From Ignavibacteriota bacterium (lineage in GTDB: Bacteria; Bacteroidota; Ignavibacteria; Ignavibacteriales; Ignavibacteriaceae), in contig CP053446.1 of the NCBI GenBank assembly GCA_013285405.1, positions 719,985 through 783,984 on the forward strand: a DNA stretch of 64,000 bases, in the 5' to 3' direction. The position numbers were made by a program, and so were the translations under genes. The notes under the pieces were generated by a model. It did not search any database and had not been told where the DNA came from. It was given only the letters and a program-made list of their open reading frames with translations. Of this stretch, positions 1 through 7,509 are shown piece after piece; positions within the stretch are counted from its first letter, which is position 1; every line of letters starts with the position of its first letter.

Positions 1-534
1 AACCTGGCAGCCTGCACTTGCATAGTTTGTGGAATTAATTCCCATACACCAGCCGGAATGAATATTGTCATTCGGATTTTCATATTCAACCCTGTCATCA
101 TTATCAAAATCAATATCATCGCTTGTCCTTTGAATTGGATGAGAACTTACCTGACGAAATGCGTCGTGACCTGTTGGGCTTCCGGCTTTATGAACTCCTT
201 TTCTATAATCGGAATAATATCCTGTCATCAATTGATTTGCACCTTGTCCACTTTTAATAACTGATTTGCTTACATAATCACGATGCGGTACAGTACTTCC
301 CGGAAAGATCGCGACCTTCTCATCTTCCGGAAGCCACTGACCAAGTGTGCATCGTGGATTTAAATAATTAATATCAACAAGAACAAGTTGATGACTTTTT
401 TTGAAATTGTAATCTTCAACATCCACAGGTAAAGCACCACGCAAACCAAAGAAGATCATTTCTTTTTTTCTAACTTCAAACTGGTTGACCTCACAAATCC
501 TTCGAAGAATTTTATCGGTTAATTGAAATTCCAT
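1..534 (-). CDS. Partial protein with a YkuD-like SAGCQ motif (possible L,D-transpeptidase-like), runs off left edge
   Basis: An open frame of 178 codons begins with ATG at 534 and continues through position 1, so the C-terminus lies outside the window. The protein starts MEFQLTDKILRRICEVNQ and has no signal peptide. Near the edge it reads NIHSGWCMGIN and then YASAGCQV. An IH-G segment followed by S-x-GC-Q resembles the catalytic histidine/cysteine arrangement of L,D-transpeptidase (YkuD) folds and of phage-associated relatives that carry SAGCQV, with the cysteine as nucleophile. This is a motif resemblance only, because the rest of the domain is missing. It is the last visible gene of a minus-strand cluster and starts 27 bp after the stop of the metallophosphoesterase gene. 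A GGAGGTAATTAAAT-like ribosome site precedes the ATG. Presence of the gene is fairly sure; function is tentative. Confidence 0.6.
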   Translation of the reverse strand, partial: MEFQLTDKILRRICEVNQFEVRKKEMIFFGLRGALPVDVEDYNFKKSHQLVLVDINYLNPRCTLGQWLPEDEKVAIFPGSTVPHRDYVSKSVIKSGQGANQLMTGYYSDYRKGVHKAGSPTGHDAFRQVSSHPIQRTSDDIDFDNDDRVEYENPNDNIHSGWCMGINSTNYASAGCQV

Positions 535-561
535 ATTTAATTACCTCCATTATGATTTTTT

Positions 562-1488
562 TTATCGCTTGTAACAGCAAATAGCCAACTCTTCATTTGT
601 AATTACAACAAAATCGGAACGACCTGAAGTCCATGCACCTGAATCTATAAAAATATGTTTGCCATTATTCACATTAGTATTAATGTATGGATGATGAGTA
701 TGCCCGATGACAGTAATTTTTGCGTCTTTCATTTCAGAATTTTTTTTCATTCTTTCAGAATAATATTTCAAGCAGTGACCATAATCTTTTATGTAATCTT
801 TTTCGGATGGATAATCATAAACAGGATCTTTGCCTGATGGAACACCCCACGAATAAAATTCATCTTTCTGAATAACATTAGCAGCTACCAATAAGTTTGC
901 AAAAAAATCATTTATTTCCCTGATTGTCAAGAACACGAATTGACCTGCTTCCCAAAGTGCTGCATTCGGATTTGAAAAATCTTTCCAACTGTCAGGAGTA
1001 AATCCATGCTCAATATAAACTTTACCTTCAAGTGCAGCAAAACGGAAACCGGGAAAATGACGAAGTTCAAAATCATGATTGCCATAAAGGAAGTGAGTCC
1101 GCAATATGTTCATTGAGTTAACTATCTGATCATAACTTGAATGAGACATTCTGATCTCAACAGCAGTTGCATTTGGTCCGTGCAAACCGGGAAATCTTTG
1201 TTCATACAAATCACCAAGCTGATAAATTCTTAATGTCTGATCTTCAAGTTCCATTTCTTCTTTTAGAGTACTCAGATGATTTAAGAACTTGATCATTGCC
1301 TCAGCCCCATATTTAAAATTATCCAGATGGGAATTATAGATATACATATGCATATCAGGAATTATCACGAGCATATCACATTTACTCAGAACTGGCTGCC
1401 AGCTTTCCGGAATTGGGTATGGACTTCCATCATTAGAAATGATTTTTATTTTTTTGTTCCCTTTGATAAAATCTTTTTTAATCTTCAT
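562..1488 (-). CDS. Metallophosphoesterase (calcineurin-like)
   Basis: This 308-residue protein has the dinuclear-metal motifs of calcineurin-like phosphoesterases in order: DMH at residues 45-47, GDLYE at 92-96, GNHD at 136-139, a histidine in EHGFTPDSW near 161, and GHTHH at 262-266. It probably hydrolyses a phosphoester or phosphodiester, but the substrate cannot be read from the sequence. No signal peptide is present, so a cytoplasmic location is inferred. The start overlaps the end of the upstream lipoprotein gene by 11 bp, which indicates translational coupling in the five-gene minus-strand cluster with ceramidase and DUF2235 hydrolase. The family call is very secure and the biological role is unknown. 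Confidence 0.85.
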   Translation of the reverse strand: MKIKKDFIKGNKKIKIISNDGSPYPIPESWQPVLSKCDMLVIIPDMHMYIYNSHLDNFKYGAEAMIKFLNHLSTLKEEMELEDQTLRIYQLGDLYEQRFPGLHGPNATAVEIRMSHSSYDQIVNSMNILRTHFLYGNHDFELRHFPGFRFAALEGKVYIEHGFTPDSWKDFSNPNAALWEAGQFVFLTIREINDFFANLLVAANVIQKDEFYSWGVPSGKDPVYDYPSEKDYIKDYGHCLKYYSERMKKNSEMKDAKITVIGHTHHPYINTNVNNGKHIFIDSGAWTSGRSDFVVITNEELAICCYKR

Positions 1489-2188
1489 TGTTTACTTCTC
1501 TCCAGTTAAATGATGTAACGGGATCATTATTAAATTCTAAAAGTTCAATTGGATACAACTCATAATTTGTATCACCAAGCTTAAATGACTTCGCATTGCT
1601 GAGGATTTCTATATTATACCAGTATAATACTTCTCTCCATGGATGATCATTGTAGCGGATTTCAGCAAACAAACTTGTATCTGTTGGTATTTGAGGAAGC
1701 GAATCTCTCACCGTTAATACAGTTGACTTGTTCAGATAATTAATCACTGAACAATAAACTGAATCATTATAGAAAACGCAAAGGGTATCCCGTTGAGAAA
1801 TATCCATCGCATAAAAATTTGGTCTTTGATACCAAACATAAAGTTCACCACCGGATGTTTGATATTTATCCAGAAAAATTCCGATATTCGGATCGACATA
1901 ATTTCTGCTCCAACCTTCTTCTTCCATTAGTCTTTGCTTACTTCCGAGACTTGCAACCGGAATTTTTACTTCCATCATTCCTTCAGAATAATTTTTAAAT
2001 AACTGATTGACAACAAAGTAAGGCATACCTGATGTGAGTTTTCCATTCGACAAACTATCCTGAAGTGAAACTGAGTGTACAGTTTGATTGAACATTTCAA
2101 AATCCGGTTCCTGCAATGCCGGATAATGCGAACAACCAATTTGAATAAGCAGAAATATTGAAATAAAAAGTAAATGGAATTTCCTCAT
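1478..2188 (-). CDS. Hypothetical lipoprotein
   Basis: A 236-residue protein with a type II signal peptide: charged MRK, a hydrophobic core and the lipobox-like IQIGCSHYP, which puts the lipidated cysteine at residue 19. The mature part is a soluble domain rich in aromatic residues and beta-prone segments, with no motif I recognise. ATG 2188 is preceded by a GGAGAAACAAG ribosome site. It lies 36 bp downstream of the ceramidase gene and overlaps the metallophosphoesterase gene by 11 bp, so it is an internal member of the cluster. Its likely location is a membrane leaflet facing the periplasm or the cell surface. Function unknown. Confidence 0.75.
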   Translation of the reverse strand: MRKFHLLFISIFLLIQIGCSHYPALQEPDFEMFNQTVHSVSLQDSLSNGKLTSGMPYFVVNQLFKNYSEGMMEVKIPVASLGSKQRLMEEEGWSRNYVDPNIGIFLDKYQTSGGELYVWYQRPNFYAMDISQRDTLCVFYNDSVYCSVINYLNKSTVLTVRDSLPQIPTDTSLFAEIRYNDHPWREVLYWYNIEILSNAKSFKLGDTNYELYPIELLEFNNDPVTSFNWREVNNED

Positions 2189-2224
2189 CTTGTTTCTCCA
2201 GTAAAAAAATAATTAAATTAATTT

Positions 2225-4465
2225 TCAAACAATTTCAATTTCACTATTCGCTTTTATGTTTACTGAATCGCCACCTGAAACTGTTTTCCATTTTCCGGGA
2301 CCAGTAAACCTAACCTGAACTTTTCCCCAGCCCGAAGGAATTTTCCAGATAAAGTTTTCATCTTTCTTTAATATTTGTTTTGCATAAGCACTCCATTTGA
2401 GCCAATCGTTCGGATGATAAAACCACAATTCAACTTGTTTGCCAAATGAATTTTTAAATCTAATTTCATTAACTGTTGAAGTATCACCAATTTTGAATGT
2501 ACTTGAAATTCCTGTATAAGATTTGATCTTTCCTGCACCGTCACGAGAATCGCCGAAATGACAAATCCTGTATTCACCGGATTTAATATCTGCCGGGATA
2601 TTCCAGGTGATTGTAATTTTTGAATTAGCAATAAAATCTCTCTTCCACTCATAGATTGTGCAGACATCATTATCATTATAAATAGTTACCCAGTTCTCAC
2701 CGTCCTTTTTCTGAACTTCCAGAAATGTGGATTGAGTTCTTAAATTATTTTTTGGATGAGCACCCCAGAAAATAACTTTCACTGTTGATCCGGGTTTGTA
2801 AGATGAGTCAGCATCAGTCTGCGTACTTCCGAATGGAATCCACGGCATCGGTTGTGTATCTGTAACAACTCCTGTTTGAAGAGTTGTTTGTTCTGAAGAT
2901 AAATCTCTCGGAGTTGGTCCGCCCGAAATATTTTTTCCATTTTTTAATGCAGTTGCAAGTTTTCCAAATTCCTGCTGCAACGCCATCAAAGTATGAGGAC
3001 CAAAGTGAGTTGAAGCGCCTTCATATTGCTGAGTATCATACTCTTCTTTAGTTGTAACATAACCGGAATAAGTATTTGCATAAGTAGCTAAAACAACATT
3101 ATCAATTCCGGAATTTTTCAGTATTTCAAGAACTGATTTTCGTAATCTTCTTCCGGACATTGTTGTTAATTCAAAAGAAGTTCCGAGCAAAACTAAATTT
3201 CCAATGCGAAGTATTTGTAAAGGTAAAACTTCAGGAGATAATGGATAGGGTTCAGCCAAACCTTGCGCAAAAACTATTGGTTTCGGAAAATGTCCTTTTT
3301 TCATTTCATCTTCTAAAATTCCCGGTACTTTGAAACCTGTAAGTAAACCTGATAAAAGATTTATTGCTTCGAGAATAATATTTTTTTGTCCGGTTGGATA
3401 ATCACCTGTGGTTGTAGCCGCAATTCCTTCGACAATTCCGAATTCTGATTTGCTGTCTTCAGTGCTTCCTGCAAACATTGACGCACCAAGTGCAGCAGGA
3501 TAGGTTTTATTATTGGTTCCTTCAATTTGAACTTTTGAAAAATCTACGTGAGTATGTCTGTAATCTATTTCTCCGGTTATCTCTTTGTTTGCTGAATTGT
3601 AAAGTTCTTTTGCTTTGTCGAATTGTTTTTCGCCAAACTCTTTCATACGCGCAAAATCATGAACAAGATCCGGTACTCCATATTTTACATTTCCTGAAAC
3701 ATCGCCGCAATTTGAATTAGCAAATGCTGCAATGAAAGTTTCTTTATCGTGAATGTTTGTTCTTCTTTCTTTTTCAAAAAGATAAGAAGCGTAACCCTTG
3801 TTATCACCGGTAATAAGTTTGTTTTTATTTCCACGATTTGTTGGATGAATAGCAAACCAATTAATACAGCCAATTTCCCTTCCATTATTCTTAACAAATT
3901 TTAGCAGAAGCATTTCCTTATCTGTATTTGATATATCGTGATTTTCCTTCCATTCAAGATTGTTTTCAAAAGCGGTTCGTGAACGATTGTATCCACAATC
4001 TTCAACATCCCCGTTACTAAAGAATATTTTTCCCGGCGCTAAATTTTCATGAGCTTTTTTAATCGCCTGAACCATTCCATTTACAATACATTCAAAATTT
4101 TGTTTATCAAATCCAAGAATTGATAAATTAAAAAGTGCATAATGTGAATAACCACCCGGACCTGAATGCGTGTGCGTTCCGCTTAACAAAACATTTTCGA
4201 TTGTATAGAGATCATTTCCATAAATTGTCTTCAATCTTTTAACAACTTCCATTTTAACTGCTTGTGTGCAGGACCAGATATCAGCTGATAATATCACAAC
4301 ACGTTTGTTCGAGTTTTGATCACAAACAATGAATGCTCTTGCAAAAAGTCTGGAATGAATTCCTTCCGTTTTTTGTCCGATGCTTGCCATTCCCATCATT
4401 CCAAGTTCGGCTGCAGGACCGGTTACATCATAAATTCCTGTACCTAATAAAAAATCATTTGGCAT
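2225..4465 (-). CDS. Neutral/alkaline ceramidase family hydrolase
   Basis: This 746-residue protein matches the neutral ceramidase family, which cleaves the amide bond of ceramide to release sphingosine and a fatty acid. Visible signatures are GTHTHSGPGG at residues 96-105 (zinc-binding histidines), YNRSR near 159-163, AIHPTN at 205-210, and NCGDVSGN at 252-259, where Ser257 corresponds to the family's catalytic nucleophile. A beta-sandwich C-terminal domain (about 610-746) fits the usual two-domain architecture and length. Unusually, the protein starts MPNDFLLGTG directly in the catalytic domain, with no signal peptide, although characterised bacterial homologues are secreted. No upstream in-frame extension with a signal was seen. 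It sits 36 bp downstream of a DUF2235 lipase-like gene, which suggests joint action on lipids or lipid-like amides. Confidence 0.87.
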   Translation of the reverse strand: MPNDFLLGTGIYDVTGPAAELGMMGMASIGQKTEGIHSRLFARAFIVCDQNSNKRVVILSADIWSCTQAVKMEVVKRLKTIYGNDLYTIENVLLSGTHTHSGPGGYSHYALFNLSILGFDKQNFECIVNGMVQAIKKAHENLAPGKIFFSNGDVEDCGYNRSRTAFENNLEWKENHDISNTDKEMLLLKFVKNNGREIGCINWFAIHPTNRGNKNKLITGDNKGYASYLFEKERRTNIHDKETFIAAFANSNCGDVSGNVKYGVPDLVHDFARMKEFGEKQFDKAKELYNSANKEITGEIDYRHTHVDFSKVQIEGTNNKTYPAALGASMFAGSTEDSKSEFGIVEGIAATTTGDYPTGQKNIILEAINLLSGLLTGFKVPGILEDEMKKGHFPKPIVFAQGLAEPYPLSPEVLPLQILRIGNLVLLGTSFELTTMSGRRLRKSVLEILKNSGIDNVVLATYANTYSGYVTTKEEYDTQQYEGASTHFGPHTLMALQQEFGKLATALKNGKNISGGPTPRDLSSEQTTLQTGVVTDTQPMPWIPFGSTQTDADSSYKPGSTVKVIFWGAHPKNNLRTQSTFLEVQKKDGENWVTIYNDNDVCTIYEWKRDFIANSKITITWNIPADIKSGEYRICHFGDSRDGAGKIKSYTGISSTFKIGDTSTVNEIRFKNSFGKQVELWFYHPNDWLKWSAYAKQILKKDENFIWKIPSGWGKVQVRFTGPGKWKTVSGGDSVNIKANSEIEIV

Positions 4466-4501
4466 TATTCTCTCCCAAATTAAAAATTCAAATTATTTTT
4501 T

Positions 4502-5560
4502 TCAGATTATATGTTCAAGATTACGTTGACTGTCTGACCAGGGTTCAACTTCAGGTTCAAGATTGAAAATCCATGGATTATACGGTGGAATTTCTGTGTT
4601 CTCTTTATTTAACTTTCTCAGAATTGCACTTTGATGAATAACTGGTTTCTGATGAGTTTGTGGATTCCATGTTCTGGTTGCTTTTCTGAAAAGGAAACCG
4701 GGAAATCCTTTTCTTGAATCGTGCATAAATCCATTTGCATCAGGGTGAGTTTTAACTTTGTGCTTGGGATAAATTTTTAGTCCGTGCTGTTTTGCTTCTT
4801 CAATCATCCAGATTAATGGAATATCAGATAAATCCTGTTCTTTATAACCTCCGCCTACATCAGTATGCATTCCACTGAACCAAACTTGTTTCATTGTTTG
4901 GTAAGATTTTATTTCTTTATCCCAGATTTTCGGATGGAATGTTAAACGTTCATCATCAATTGCGAGAGCTTGTCGTGCGTGTTCAACACTTTCACTTAAT
5001 GTCAGGTTGTGATATTTATGTCTGAAGAAAGGAAACCAATCGACAAGCGTACTTAAACTTTTAATCGGCAAGCCAAGAGCATCAACAGTATCCCAGACAC
5101 CAAGAAATTTTATTTTTGTCCACTGGTTATGATGTTTTGCAACAAAATCGTCTGCTGTTTTTTTTCGTTCAACACTATCCTCAATTTTATAAATCTTGTA
5201 AGCTTTTTTAATTAATTCCGGTCTTGATTTAGGGAGAATCCCAAAAAGATGAATGAATGCAGACAAGCTTCGAACAGTTGTTGCACCGCGACTGAAACCA
5301 AAAAGAAAAATATTATCCTGAGCTTTATAGTTATCAAAAATAAATTGATAACATTCATAAATATTCTGGGAAATTCCCATTCCACTAATATTGCCGGTGA
5401 TTTTTCTAAAACCTGTTCCGAGTCCCCTATCGTAGAAAGTAATTTGATTATCTGTTCTGTCTTCCAGCAAATTGAACAGTTTGTAAACGTTGGTATTGTT
5501 CCCCTCTCCTCCTTCCTGACCTGTTCCGTCAGAAAGAACGATGATATTTTTGGGCATCAA
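4502..5560 (-). CDS. DUF2235 family alpha/beta hydrolase (Tle1-like phospholipase fold)
   Basis: This 352-residue protein has the DUF2235 signatures: LSDGTGQ at residues 9-15, the nucleophile elbow GFSRGA at 88-93 (Ser90), VWDTVDALG at 155-163 and WFSGMHTDVGGGY at 227-239 with the presumed catalytic histidine. The family includes type VI secretion phospholipase effectors (Tle1) and many uncharacterised hydrolases. No T6SS genes, PAAR domain or VgrG domain are nearby, so an effector role is not supported here. There is no signal peptide. Start ATG 5560 (a second ATG follows at once) is preceded by AAGGAGAGCTTG. This is the first gene of the minus-strand cluster leading into ceramidase, lipoprotein, metallophosphoesterase and the YkuD-like gene. 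Confidence 0.85.
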   Translation of the reverse strand: MMPKNIIVLSDGTGQEGGEGNNTNVYKLFNLLEDRTDNQITFYDRGLGTGFRKITGNISGMGISQNIYECYQFIFDNYKAQDNIFLFGFSRGATTVRSLSAFIHLFGILPKSRPELIKKAYKIYKIEDSVERKKTADDFVAKHHNQWTKIKFLGVWDTVDALGLPIKSLSTLVDWFPFFRHKYHNLTLSESVEHARQALAIDDERLTFHPKIWDKEIKSYQTMKQVWFSGMHTDVGGGYKEQDLSDIPLIWMIEEAKQHGLKIYPKHKVKTHPDANGFMHDSRKGFPGFLFRKATRTWNPQTHQKPVIHQSAILRKLNKENTEIPPYNPWIFNLEPEVEPWSDSQRNLEHII

Positions 5561-5655
5561 GCTCTCCTTAGTTTGTTATGTCAAAAATACAAAGACACTT
5601 TCGCTTTATGAATATAGGAAAAAATATGAAATAATCTTTGTCGGTTTCGATTATC

Positions 5656-6372
5656 TCAAAGTTGTTTAACGTCTTGAAAAGAGGTTAAGCAAACACCTGT
5701 TTTGTAATTATTATTGATGGATTTCATTATACGTTCTACACGAGCAGTAAAATCTGAAATCTTTTGTGCAGCAACATTCCATTCCGACACAGCATCCTTA
5801 TTTACCTTTTCGTGAACACCACTATTGTAGATAAATTGACGAGCCCATAAGCAAGCCCAGCAAAGCCAAGATACTAATCTTGAAAATTGAGTAGCATCCC
5901 GTAAAAAAAATTTGTGATTATCAGATTTAAGGTTATCAGATAATGACCAAGCCCATGATTGCAAAATTTTGAATTGTTCTACGTCTTTATTTAACATATT
6001 TAACACATTAACTTCATTAGAAAGTTTTGAAGATAGATGTGATATAAAGTATGGAATCGTATTTGACCTGTCAAAACCTAATAGTTCATTAAGTTCGTTT
6101 GAGAGTTCTTGAAGTTCTGAGCGCTTATTCATAGCAAATTTTCTTCTACTAAACCAGATGATTGTATTAGGAATAATATTTTTTGCGAGAAGTACTAAAA
6201 TGATTAGTAAGGAAACTGCAAGATAAATCACTATTGTCCAATAAGCCCAAGTAGGCACTGCTGTTGCAGATGTCCAAAAACTTATTACGGTTATTAGAAA
6301 AAAACCTAAAGGCAACAAAACTTTTGTAATAATGTTAATAATTCCTCCTCGAGAATCTTTAAAATTATCCAT
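5656..6372 (-). CDS. Hypothetical protein with two N-terminal TM segments and a helical domain
   Basis: A 238-residue protein with two hydrophobic segments at about residues 11-33 and 42-64, then a predicted all-helical soluble part rich in Leu, Asn and Ser, with tryptophans at 'SWLCWACLWARQF'. I recognise no family. The two-TM plus helical layout recalls membrane-anchored effector or sensor subunits in defence loci, but this is analogy only. It lies downstream of the restriction enzyme group on the same strand, 78 bp after the lipoprotein gene. The ATG is preceded by GAGGAGAAAACAGTT, a good ribosome site. Coding status is well supported by length and ribosome site; function unknown. Confidence 0.65.
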   Translation of the reverse strand: MDNFKDSRGGIINIITKVLLPLGFFLITVISFWTSATAVPTWAYWTIVIYLAVSLLIILVLLAKNIIPNTIIWFSRRKFAMNKRSELQELSNELNELLGFDRSNTIPYFISHLSSKLSNEVNVLNMLNKDVEQFKILQSWAWSLSDNLKSDNHKFFLRDATQFSRLVSWLCWACLWARQFIYNSGVHEKVNKDAVSEWNVAAQKISDFTARVERIMKSINNNYKTGVCLTSFQDVKQL

Positions 6373-6450
6373 AACTGTTTTCTCCTCGTTTGAAACTGTT
6401 TCTTTTATAATCGTTAATAATTTGTTGTCGGGTTTGAAAGAGTGAAATAT

Positions 6451-6789
6451 TTAATACTTCATTTGAGTTACGAGCTCATTATTAATAAAAAGTTGGAGAT
6501 TATATTCTTCTCCACCCCAAAAATCAGTTTCCTTATTTACAAGTAATCTAAGAGGATAATTTTTATAGGTTGTTTTTTCGTCAATACGATCATTAAACAT
6601 ATCCGGTGTTTCTTCAAACACAATTTCATCATCAATATAAACTTCAAATTGACCCGAAACACTCCCTCTTTCAATTCTAATATTCCAGAGATCTTTTGAA
6701 TCTACAGGGCGATAAGTTAGTTCTTGAGAGGTTGAACACGCAACTAAAAATATTACACTAATAAGTACAGCAGAATAAAAATAATTCAT
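6451..6789 (-). CDS. Small hypothetical lipoprotein
   Basis: A 112-residue protein with a lipoprotein signal, MNYFYSAVLISVIFLVACS, with the lipidated cysteine at about residue 18. The mature part is short and beta-rich (GQFEVYIDDEIVFEE, YNLQLFINNELV), suggesting a compact sandwich. No named domain is recognised. A CTGGAGAATTTAA ribosome site precedes ATG 6789. It lies between the restriction-enzyme-linked membrane protein (96 bp upstream) and the two-TM protein, all on the minus strand, but the gaps leave room for separate promoters. Confidence 0.65.
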   Translation of the reverse strand: MNYFYSAVLISVIFLVACSTSQELTYRPVDSKDLWNIRIERGSVSGQFEVYIDDEIVFEETPDMFNDRIDEKTTYKNYPLRLLVNKETDFWGGEEYNLQLFINNELVTQMKY

Positions 6790-6885
6790 TTAAATTCTCC
6801 AGTTTCGTTTATGTAGTTTATCAATTGGATTATCTTACTTTACCTTCAACAATCTTTAATTTATTTACATTTTGCTTTTTATACA

Positions 6886-7509
6886 TTAAATCAATACTTG
6901 CATTAAAGTACCACAGATCATCAGTACAACACTTAATACTCTTAAATCATAGTTCCCGATTGTTATATCTGAAATAATTGAATTTATAATATCTTCTTTA
7001 TTATCAATTTTTTTATCCAATTGATTAATAGAATTGCTTACTTCAGACAACTTGCTATCTAACTTACCTTCAAGTTTTATTAGCTCATCTTCCATTTTCT
7101 CTTTTTGTCTAATTAGAAAGTTTACCTTTTCTTCAAGCGACCAACCAATTGGAACTGATTGTTTTGCATAAATCTTTCCCGCAGTTTCAACAGAAATTGC
7201 GCTACTGACATAAACACGAAGAGTTTTCGGAATTAATTTTGGAAATTTTTTAATCACATTTAAAGGAGTGCGGGGATTATGCTTGGAAAACCTTTTTGCG
7301 TCAATTATCAGATTCCAAATGATTATTGCTAGACCTGAAACTAATAGTTCTGCTGATATCTTTTGAGTCTCCCATTTTATAATTTGAAGAAAGTATAATA
7401 AAGTTATTACAATTACTATAATAGAAAGGTTATGAAATCTCGCTTCCTTAACGACCCATTTAAGTAATTTGCCTGGATAGCCAACTATTAGTTTAATTCT
7501 CGCTTTCAA
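6886..7509 (-). CDS. Membrane protein with coiled coil, translationally coupled to the type IIG restriction enzyme
   Basis: A 207-residue protein with hydrophobic segments at about 29-45 and 54-70, a long charged coiled coil at about 125-178 (EEKVNFLIRQKEKMEDEL onward, heptads of Leu/Ile) and a C-terminal hydrophobic segment at 189-206. Its ATG overlaps the stop region of the restriction-methylase gene by 4 bp (ATGA-type overlap), so the two are almost certainly co-translated. I do not recognise a family. Membrane-anchored coiled-coil proteins are not standard partners of type IIG enzymes, which makes this pairing noteworthy. It could be an accessory defence component or an unrelated passenger. 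Confidence 0.65.
   Translation of the reverse strand: MKARIKLIVGYPGKLLKWVVKEARFHNLSIIVIVITLLYFLQIIKWETQKISAELLVSGLAIIIWNLIIDAKRFSKHNPRTPLNVIKKFPKLIPKTLRVYVSSAISVETAGKIYAKQSVPIGWSLEEKVNFLIRQKEKMEDELIKLEGKLDSKLSEVSNSINQLDKKIDNKEDIINSIISDITIGNYDLRVLSVVLMICGTLMQVLI

Noticed and set aside
4502-5560. Calling the DUF2235 protein a type VI secretion effector.
   Set aside because: No T6SS structural, VgrG or PAAR genes or immunity-like partner is visible nearby.
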